A stretch of 30,352 nt of DNA, taken from positions 1 through 30,352 of the forward strand of contig JBJXEJ010000143.1 of the NCBI GenBank assembly GCA_046154125.1, read 5' to 3'. Both the position numbers and the translations under genes were made by a program. This document shows, piece after piece, positions 24,164 through 30,352 of the stretch (its first letter is position 1; each line of letters starts with the position of its first letter). The DNA comes from PBB1 sp046154125 (GTDB taxonomy: Bacteria > Pseudomonadota > Gammaproteobacteria > Burkholderiales > Burkholderiaceae_C). The notes beneath the pieces are model-generated. The model did not search any database. It worked only from the letters and a program-made list of their open reading frames with translations, and was not told the origin of the DNA.

Positions 24164-25312
24164 TCAGAGACCCGTCTTGAAGGCGGTGTAGGTGCGCGTC
24201 ATCAGCCGGCGCAGGTCATTGGCCAGAGAGTCCGGCGCGGCCATCAGCTTCATGTCGGCCTCCGACAGGAAGACCGTCGGGTTGTTGGCCACTTCGGGCT
24301 TCACGAACGGACGCGAGGCCTGATTCGGATTGGCATAGAACACCTTGTTGGTCAGCGACGCGTGCACCTCGGGCTTCAGGATGTAGTTGATCCACTTCAG
24401 CGCATTGCCCGGATGCGGCGCATCGGCCGGAACAACCATCACGTCGAAGAACAGCAGACCACCGGTCTTCGGAATCAGCGCCTCGAGCTTCTGACCAGTC
24501 TTGCCTTCGATCGCGCGCTGACGCGCGATATTGATGTCACCCGACCAGCCGAGTGCGACACACACGCCTCCATTGGCCATGTCGTTGATGTAGCCAGACG
24601 AACTGAACAGCGTCACGCTCGGGCGGATGGACTTCAGAAGCGCTGCGGCCTGTGCGTAGTCGGCCGCGGACTTGCTGAACGAAGGCTTGCCCAGGTAGTG
24701 AAGCGCTGCGGGGACCACTTCGGTGGGCGAGTCGAGAAACGACACTCCACAGGATTTCAGTTTGGAGATGTAATCCGGCTTGAACACCAGATCCCAGGCG
24801 TTTTCCGGCATGGGAAGGTCGCCGAGTGCAGCCTTGACCTTGTCGACGTTGATACCGACGGTGGTGTAGCCCCAGAGCCAGTCGACCATGTATTCGTTTC
24901 CGGGGTCGAGCTTGGCGATCTGAGCCTGAATCACGGGGTCGAGATTCTTGTAGTTGGGGATCTGCGACTTGTCGAGCTTGCGCAGCAAGCCGCCGTCTGC
25001 CTGAAGCTTGGCCCAGTTGGACGACGGCACGACGATGTCGTAGCCGGTCTTGCCTGCCACCAGCTTGGCATGGACGATTTCGTTGTTGTCGAAATTGTCG
25101 TAGCGCACCTTGATGCCGGTTTCCTTCTCGAAGTTCGCGATCGTTTCCGGTGCGATGTAGTCCGACCAGTTGTAGATGTTGAGCACCTTTTCCTCTTCCT
25201 GCGCCGAGGCCGGGCCCGCCCACCACAACGCGGACGCGGTGGTTGCAGTGATGGCGACTGCCGCCAGGACATGGCGCACTGGCGAAGACGAGGAACGGGT
25301 CGGTCGGGTCAT
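24164..25312 (-). CDS. potF: Periplasmic putrescine-binding protein PotF
   Basis: This 382-aa secreted binding protein has a signal peptide ending GPASA-Q (cleavage near 37/38). The mature part begins EEEKVLNIYNWSDYIAPETIANFEKETG, closely following E. coli PotF, including the WSDY binding-site segment. It continues with LKSCGVSFLDSPTEVVPAALHYLGK, YINDMANGGVCVALGWSGD (acidic residue for the amine) and FYANPNQASRP. GGAG lies 8 nt before the ATG. Length and order (potF-potG-potH-potI) are those of the classical putrescine system. Spermidine binding (SpuE-like) cannot be excluded. Confidence 0.94.
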   Translation of the reverse strand: MTRPTRSSSSPVRHVLAAVAITATTASALWWAGPASAQEEEKVLNIYNWSDYIAPETIANFEKETGIKVRYDNFDNNEIVHAKLVAGKTGYDIVVPSSNWAKLQADGGLLRKLDKSQIPNYKNLDPVIQAQIAKLDPGNEYMVDWLWGYTTVGINVDKVKAALGDLPMPENAWDLVFKPDYISKLKSCGVSFLDSPTEVVPAALHYLGKPSFSKSAADYAQAAALLKSIRPSVTLFSSSGYINDMANGGVCVALGWSGDINIARQRAIEGKTGQKLEALIPKTGGLLFFDVMVVPADAPHPGNALKWINYILKPEVHASLTNKVFYANPNQASRPFVKPEVANNPTVFLSEADMKLMAAPDSLANDLRRLMTRTYTAFKTGL

Positions 25313-25416
25313 GGCGGAATCTCCAAACGGCTAGGGCATCAACAAGGAATGGCTGCGTCACCGCAACTCGCGGGCTTCGACAGGACAGGCAAGGGATGTG
25401 CCACCGTCGGCGTGCA

Positions 25417-26814
25417 TCAAACCTGGCCTCGGTGCTGCAGGTCGCGCAGCGTTGCGTCCAGGCAAAAGCGTATCAAGCCGACCATCTCGTCGATCTGAGC
25501 GCGCGTGATCACGAGCGGCGGCGCGATGATCATGCGGTCACCGACGGCTCGCATGATCAGACCGTTGGCGAAGCAATGGCCCCGGCAGATCATGCCGACT
25601 TCGAGGGCGCTGTCGAAGCACGAGCCGGTGGCCTTGTCCTTCACGATCTGCAGCGCGCCCATCAGCCCGATCGACTGGGCCTCGCCGATCAGCGGGTGTT
25701 CCGCGAGCGCCTTGAAGTGCTGCGTCAGGTAGGGCCCGGTGTCGTTGCGCACCTTGTCGACGAGGCCCTCGCGCTGGATCAGCCGGATGTTGGCCAGAGC
25801 CACCGCGCAGGCCACCGGGTGGCCGCTGTAGGTGTATCCGTGCTCGAACTCGCCGCCCTGTTCGATCATGACTTGCGCGATGCGATCGCCGACCATCACA
25901 CCGCCGAGCGGGATGTAGCCGGACGTGACACCCTTGGCAAAGGTCATCAGGTCGGGCCGGAATCCCATCGTCTCGCAGCCCCACCAGTTGCCGGTGCGAC
26001 CGAAGCCGCAGATGACCTCGTCGGAAACGAGCAGGATGCCGTACTTGTCGCAGATGCGCTGCACCTCGGGCCAGTAAGTCGCTGGCGGCACGATCACGCC
26101 GCCAGCGCCCTGGATCGGCTCGCCGATGAAGGCCGCGACCTTGTCGGCACCGAGTTCGAGGATCTTCGCTTCGAGCCAGCCGGCGGCTTCGAGGCCGAAC
26201 TCGTCGCGGCTCTTGCCATGACCGTGGACATACCAGAAAGGCTGCTGAATGTGCACGATGCCCGGGATCGGCAGACCGCCCTGAGCGTGCATGTAGCTCA
26301 TGCCGCCGAGCGATGCGCCGGCCATGGTTGAGCCGTGGTACGCGTTGTGGCGGCTGATGATGACGCTGCGCTCCGGCTGACCCATCAGGTCCCAGTAGCG
26401 CCGCACCATGCGAACCACGGTGTCGTTGCCCTCGGAGCCCGAGCCCGAAAAGAACACATGCTTGAACTGGGGCGGCGTCACCTCGGCGAGCAACTCGGCC
26501 AGTTCGATTGCCGGCGGTGTGGCGGTCTGGAAGAACGAGTTGTAGAAAGGCAGCTGTTTCAACTGGGCGGTGGCCGCGTCGATCAGATCCTGCTGTCCAT
26601 AGCCGACGTTGACGCACCACAGGCCGCTCATCGCGTCGAGGATCTTCGCGCCGTCGCTGTCCCACAGGTAGATGTTGTCCGCGCGGGTGATGACGCGCGA
26701 TCCCTTGCCCGCCAAAGCCTTGAAGTCGGTGAATGGATGCAGGTAATGCGCCGAATCCGCAGCCTGCCATTCGGCTGTGGTGCGCTTCGTGGATGTGTCG
26801 AGTACAGCAGTCAT
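25417..26814 (-). CDS. spuC: Putrescine (polyamine):pyruvate aminotransferase SpuC
   Basis: This 465-aa class III PLP aminotransferase belongs to the SpuC/omega-transaminase group. It starts with DSAHYLHPFTDFKAL. It shows LWCVNVGYGQ, FFSGSGSEGNDTVVRM, ISRHNAYHGSTMAGASLGGM, GEPIQGAGGVIVPP, LVSDEVICGFGRTG (Asp265) and MTFAKGVTSGYIPLGG (catalytic Lys294), and ends with VITRAQIDEMV. It converts putrescine plus pyruvate to 4-aminobutyraldehyde and alanine, bypassing gamma-glutamylation. It lies between puuA and potF in the same orientation. The Shine-Dalgarno is weak (GGGA about 7 nt upstream). Confidence 0.92.
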   Translation of the reverse strand: MTAVLDTSTKRTTAEWQAADSAHYLHPFTDFKALAGKGSRVITRADNIYLWDSDGAKILDAMSGLWCVNVGYGQQDLIDAATAQLKQLPFYNSFFQTATPPAIELAELLAEVTPPQFKHVFFSGSGSEGNDTVVRMVRRYWDLMGQPERSVIISRHNAYHGSTMAGASLGGMSYMHAQGGLPIPGIVHIQQPFWYVHGHGKSRDEFGLEAAGWLEAKILELGADKVAAFIGEPIQGAGGVIVPPATYWPEVQRICDKYGILLVSDEVICGFGRTGNWWGCETMGFRPDLMTFAKGVTSGYIPLGGVMVGDRIAQVMIEQGGEFEHGYTYSGHPVACAVALANIRLIQREGLVDKVRNDTGPYLTQHFKALAEHPLIGEAQSIGLMGALQIVKDKATGSCFDSALEVGMICRGHCFANGLIMRAVGDRMIIAPPLVITRAQIDEMVGLIRFCLDATLRDLQHRGQV

Positions 26815-26863
26815 CGAGGGTCCCGTGCGGTTCGTTGTTCAGGCGTTTCGTGGCCGGCGCACG

Positions 26864-28231
26864 TCACACATGGAGAAGCAGGTGTTCGCGCTCCCACGGC
26901 GAGATGACCTTCATGAATTCGTCGTGCTCGATTTCCTTGATTTCCGAGTAGACCGTGATGAATGATTTGCCGAGCACATCGTGCAGGTCCTTCTCGTCGG
27001 CAAGCCAGCCCAGCGCCTCGCTGAGCGAGCGCGGCAACTGGTATTCGGACAGATAGGCGTCGCCCTTGCATTCCGAAGCCGGTTCGATCTTGTTCTTGAT
27101 CCCGAGGTATCCGCAGGCGAGCGTGGCGGCAAATGCCACGTACGGATTGGCATCGGCACCGATCACCCGGTTCTCGATGCGCCTTGCCGCCGCCGTCGCC
27201 ACCGGCGACCGGATGCCCACGGTGCGGTTGTCGGTGCCCCACTGGATGTTGATCGGTGCTGCGGTGGAGCGCGCCAGGCGCCGGTACGAATTGACGTACG
27301 GGGCGAAAAGCGCCATCGCTGCCGGCGTGTACTTCTGCAGACCACCGATGTACCAGTAGAACTCCTTCGACGGCGAGCCATCCGGGTTGGAGAAGATGTT
27401 CTTGCCGGTCACCTTGTTGAGCACGCTCTGGTGCACGTGCATCGCGCTCCCGGGCTCGTTGGACATCGGCTTGGCCATGAAGGTGGCGTACATCTCGTGC
27501 CGCAGCGCGGCCTCGCGGATCGTCCGCTTGAAGAAGAACACCTCGTCGGCCAGTGCGAGCGGATGCGCATGGAAGAAATTGATCTCCATCTGGCCGGCGC
27601 CGACCTCGTGGATCAGCGTGTCGACGTTCAATTCCATCTTCTCGCAGTAGGCGTAGATGTCCTCGAACAGAGGGTCGAACTCGTTGACCGCGTCGATGGA
27701 ATAAGCCTGGCGCGACGTCTCGGCGCGGCCACTGCGACCCTTGGGCGGACGCAGTGGCGTGTTGGGATCGGCGTTTCTCTCGATCAGGTAGAACTCGAGC
27801 TCGGGAGCCACCACGGGTGACCAGCCTTCCGCGTCGTAGAGATCGCAGATGTGGCGCAGCACCGAGCGAGGCGCGTACGGGATCATCTTGCCGTCGCGGT
27901 CGAAGCAGTCGTGGATGACCTGCGCGGTCGGGTCGGTCGCCCAGGGCACGATGCGCACCGTCGACGGATCGGGACGCAGGTGCATGTCACGGTCGGTCGC
28001 ATGGATCACGTCGTAGTAAGGACCTTCAGCCGGAAACTCGCCGGTCACCCCGATGGCGACGATCGCCTCGGGAAGCCGCATGCCGCGGTCCTCGGTGAAC
28101 TTTTCGCGCGGAAGGATCTTGCCGCGAGCGACGCCGGTGAGGTCGGGCACCAGGCATTCGATTTCCGTCACGCGCCGCTCGTTGAACCAGTTTTCCAGAT
28201 CGCTGAATGTGAAATTTTCTCGGGCCGGCAT
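26864..28231 (-). CDS. puuA: Gamma-glutamylputrescine synthetase PuuA
   Basis: This 455-aa glutamine-synthetase-fold ligase joins glutamate to putrescine with ATP. Motifs are TEIECLVPDLTGVARGKILP, APELEFYLIE, GAGQMEINFFHAHPLALADE, SNEPGSAMHVHQSV, NSYRRL, NIQWGTDNRTVGIR and RIENRVIGADANPYVAFAATLACGYLGI. The absence of a Tyr adenylylation site and the GAGQMEINF segment fit the PuuA/SpuI group and not GlnA. AAGGTGA lies 7 nt before the ATG. It sits between puuD and spuC. It shares its fold with the GlnT-like gene at the far end of the operon but is clearly a different subgroup. Confidence 0.94.
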   Translation of the reverse strand: MPARENFTFSDLENWFNERRVTEIECLVPDLTGVARGKILPREKFTEDRGMRLPEAIVAIGVTGEFPAEGPYYDVIHATDRDMHLRPDPSTVRIVPWATDPTAQVIHDCFDRDGKMIPYAPRSVLRHICDLYDAEGWSPVVAPELEFYLIERNADPNTPLRPPKGRSGRAETSRQAYSIDAVNEFDPLFEDIYAYCEKMELNVDTLIHEVGAGQMEINFFHAHPLALADEVFFFKRTIREAALRHEMYATFMAKPMSNEPGSAMHVHQSVLNKVTGKNIFSNPDGSPSKEFYWYIGGLQKYTPAAMALFAPYVNSYRRLARSTAAPINIQWGTDNRTVGIRSPVATAAARRIENRVIGADANPYVAFAATLACGYLGIKNKIEPASECKGDAYLSEYQLPRSLSEALGWLADEKDLHDVLGKSFITVYSEIKEIEHDEFMKVISPWEREHLLLHV

Positions 28232-28291
28232 GGAATGTCACCTTGGGGGAGTTGCTGTCGCTGTCGTCTCGTTCGTGTTGATGAGTGTGTA

Positions 28292-29062
28292 TCAGCAAGA
28301 CCCGTCGGGCCCGCGGTGCCGATCACGAAAGTTGCTGCAGGCCACTCCGAACGCCTCGAACAGGCGGGTCGATACCGGATTCAGGTGCGCCTCCCACTCC
28401 GGGTGCCACTGCACTCCGAGCACGAAGCCCGCCGGGTCGGCGGTGGTGAACGCTTCGATCAGACCGTCCGGTGCGCGGCCCTCGACGCGCAGCGAAGCCG
28501 CGAGCCGCTTGACGCCCTGGCCATGCACCGAATTGACCTCGATCGTGGCGCGCTGCAGCAGCCCGGCGAGCAGGCCGCCGGGCTCCAGGCTGACCGGATG
28601 CGCCGGGCCATAGACCACCGACGGCGGTCCCTCGGCCGCACCCCGGTGATCCAGATGTCCTTCGCCTTCGTGCACGGCCTGGAACAAGCTGCCGCCGAGC
28701 GCGACATTGACTTCCTGAAACCCGCGACAGATCGCCATCAAGGGCATTCCGCGCTGGATCGCTGCAGGAATCATCGCGAGCGTCGCGCTGTCGCGGGCAG
28801 GATCCAGCGGCAGGGTGGGGTCGTAGACGATCTCGCCGAAATGGCTGGGATGAACGTTCGACGGCGACCCGGTCAACAGCACGCCGTCCGCGATGTCGAG
28901 CAGGCCGTCGAGTTCATCGGCGCTGTGGATGGTCGTGAAGAGCAGCGGCACGCAACCTGCCAGCCGCACGGCGTCCGTGTATTTCTTGCCGACGGTGTGG
29001 TTGGGATGGTCGCCCAGCATGCGATGGCACGCCGGCACGAGAACGATGGGTTGGCGCTTCAT
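28292..29062 (-). CDS. puuD: Gamma-glutamyl-GABA hydrolase PuuD
   Basis: This 256-aa class I glutamine amidotransferase-like hydrolase releases GABA and glutamate from gamma-glutamyl-GABA. The triad is visible: Cys112 in MAICRGFQE, His220 and Glu222 in GVQWHPEWE, nearly the same positions as in E. coli PuuD (254 aa). VLLTGSPSNVHPSHFGE and NSVHGQG are typical. I place the start at the ATG at 29062 because the length then fits the family. The stretch before it is pyrimidine-rich with no Shine-Dalgarno, which is odd; a TTG at 29116 gives an 18-residue non-conserved extension. Confidence 0.93.
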   Translation of the reverse strand: MKRQPIVLVPACHRMLGDHPNHTVGKKYTDAVRLAGCVPLLFTTIHSADELDGLLDIADGVLLTGSPSNVHPSHFGEIVYDPTLPLDPARDSATLAMIPAAIQRGMPLMAICRGFQEVNVALGGSLFQAVHEGEGHLDHRGAAEGPPSVVYGPAHPVSLEPGGLLAGLLQRATIEVNSVHGQGVKRLAASLRVEGRAPDGLIEAFTTADPAGFVLGVQWHPEWEAHLNPVSTRLFEAFGVACSNFRDRHRGPDGSC

Positions 29063-29138
29063 GAGGAGAGGAGGGTGAGCGTGCTGCGAGGGCCGGTTGT
29101 CTGCAGAGGCGTGCAATGACTGTGCCCGAAATGGTGGC

Positions 29139-30352
29139 TCACAAGAGATCCTTCAGTCGGTGGTAGGCCATGCCAGCGACGAGTGCAGGCGTGCGCAGAA
29201 GCCTGCCGCCCGGAAAGGCGCGATGGCGGATGCGGCTGAAGGTGTCGAAGCGCCGCGCGTCGCCATCGATCGCTTCGGCCACCAGCCGGCCCGCGATGCC
29301 GGTCAGTGCCAGACCATGTCCCGAGAATCCTTGCAGGTAATAGACGTTCGCGTATCCCGATCCCGACCCGGGATGGCGGTCCGAAAGGCGGCCGAAATCG
29401 GGGGCGCGGTTCATCGAGATGTCGACGAATCCTCCCCAGGCAAATTCGACATCGGTGGTCGCCAGTTGGGGAAATGTCTGCGCCATGCGGCGTTGCATGC
29501 TGGCCCTCAGGTTTCGCGGCGTCGCGGTGCTGTAGCTCACTCGGCCACCGTAAAGCATGCGGTGCTCGGTCGATGGGGCTCCCGGCAGGGACGTCACCGA
29601 GTTGCTGGCAACTCGAAAGTAGTCGAGCACGAAGTTGGTGTCGCAGACCGCCGAGCCCGACGGGATCAGCGACCGGGCCAGTGCCGGCTCCAGCACCTCG
29701 GACGCGATGATGTAGGTCCCGACCGGCATGATTCTCGACTCCAGTACGGGCGCCACGCCTTGCAGGTAGACGTTTCCGGCGAGCAGCACGTGCGGGGCCC
29801 GCACGCTGCCAGACGCCGTTCGCACGCGCAGACAGGCACCGGGCTTGGGAGCTGGATCGAGCGCCGTGACCGGCGAGTTCTCGAACAGGCGCACGCCCAG
29901 ACCAGTCGCTCCGCGCGCCAGTCCCAGGGTGTACTTCAACGGGTGCAGATGCCCGGACACCGGATCGTGCAGCCCGCTGTGAAAGCGCGGGCTGTCGATC
30001 CACGAGGGCAGTTGCGACGGCTCGATCCAGTTCGTATCGAAGCCGTAGAGCGCCTGCATGCGGCTTTGCCAAGCCAGCAGATCGCGAGCCTTGCGAGCGT
30101 TGACGGCCAGGCTCAGGTAACCCGAACGCCAGTCGCAATCGATGTGAAAGCGCTCGCAGCGCTGCCGGATCAACGTCAGGGCCTCCAGCGTCATCGTCCA
30201 CACGCTGCGCGCCTCGTCGAGACCGATCTGCGCTTCGATGGTGTCCTGGTCGCACGCCAGGCCCGCCAGCGCCTGGCCGCCGTTGCGCCCTGAAGCACCC
30301 CAGCCGACCCGCTTGGCTTCAAGCAGAACCACGTCGTGGCCGCGATCGGTCA
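29139..30352 (-). CDS. puuB: Gamma-glutamylputrescine oxidase PuuB (FAD-dependent), N-terminus outside window
   Basis: The visible 404 residues are most of a DAO-family FAD oxidoreductase. They run from the end of the first Rossmann unit (DRGHDVVLLEA) through GWGASGRNGGQ (FAD-contacting loop), the substrate domain, and WGGFVDISMNRAPDFGRLSD to the C-terminal FAD loop YLQGFSGHGLALTGIAGRLVAEAI. The family (PuuB/OrdL) oxidises gamma-glutamylputrescine to the aldehyde, releasing ammonia and H2O2. It is the most upstream visible gene of the leftward operon, 76 nt before puuD. The start codon, the dinucleotide-binding GxGxxG and any promoter lie beyond the right edge. Confidence 0.92.
   Translation of the reverse strand, partial: TDRGHDVVLLEAKRVGWGASGRNGGQALAGLACDQDTIEAQIGLDEARSVWTMTLEALTLIRQRCERFHIDCDWRSGYLSLAVNARKARDLLAWQSRMQALYGFDTNWIEPSQLPSWIDSPRFHSGLHDPVSGHLHPLKYTLGLARGATGLGVRLFENSPVTALDPAPKPGACLRVRTASGSVRAPHVLLAGNVYLQGVAPVLESRIMPVGTYIIASEVLEPALARSLIPSGSAVCDTNFVLDYFRVASNSVTSLPGAPSTEHRMLYGGRVSYSTATPRNLRASMQRRMAQTFPQLATTDVEFAWGGFVDISMNRAPDFGRLSDRHPGSGSGYANVYYLQGFSGHGLALTGIAGRLVAEAIDGDARRFDTFSRIRHRAFPGGRLLRTPALVAGMAYHRLKDLL

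Overview
The window is a GC-rich (by eye mid-60 % GC), densely coded chromosomal segment of a Gram-negative bacterium. It is most likely a betaproteobacterium of the Burkholderiales type. The reasons are the DUF3138-type porin, the DUF3141 PHA-synthase-like protein, the CbpA/CbpM pair with a long Pat-type acetyltransferase, the lipoprotein style and the codon use. This placement is inference from gene content, because no rRNA or other marker is present. I saw no insertion sequence, integrase, phage gene or CRISPR array.

Left part (1-15.5 kb). The window opens in the 3' part of a tRNA-His gene followed by a hairpin terminator. A set of stress or low-oxygen type genes follows: a PaaK/F390-synthetase-like adenylating enzyme with a short lipoprotein; a leftward operon cbpA-cbpM-(ADP-forming acyl-CoA synthetase/GNAT acetyltransferase); a rightward phosphotransferase/P-loop kinase fusion; a tandem universal stress protein; and a flavodoxin-like protein. 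The start regions of four of these units carry FNR/Anr-like dyads (TTGAT-N4-ATCAA type) centred at about -41.5 from a -10-like hexamer, the geometry of class II FNR-activated promoters. The DUF3141 alpha/beta-hydrolase further right has a weaker candidate. I read this as an oxygen-responsive regulon island. Between these lie small or poorly known genes: a lipoprotein with a duplicated Cys...Cys-Gly-Trp module, a 61-aa single-span membrane protein with a pilin-like N-terminus, a 103-aa zinc-ribbon protein, dusA (tRNA dihydrouridine synthase) and an HDOD signalling protein.

Right part (15.5-30.35 kb). Twelve consecutive leftward genes form a polyamine (putrescine) uptake and catabolism cluster. 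In transcription order they are puuB (cut by the window end), puuD, puuA, spuC, potF, potG, potH, potI, a DUF3138 porin, a puuC-like aldehyde dehydrogenase, gabT and a type III glutamine-synthetase-like gene. Putrescine would cross the outer membrane, possibly through the porin, bind PotF and enter through PotGHI. It would then be degraded by the gamma-glutamyl route (PuuA ligase, PuuB oxidase, PuuC dehydrogenase, PuuD hydrolase to GABA) and/or by direct transamination (SpuC plus dehydrogenase). GabT turns GABA into succinate semialdehyde. No gabD and no PuuR-type regulator lie inside the window.

The observations most worth following are the repeated FNR-type promoter architecture, the porin embedded in the putrescine operon, the second glutamine-synthetase-like enzyme closing that operon, the duplicated-module lipoprotein, and a Pat-like protein that keeps the phospho-histidine motif.
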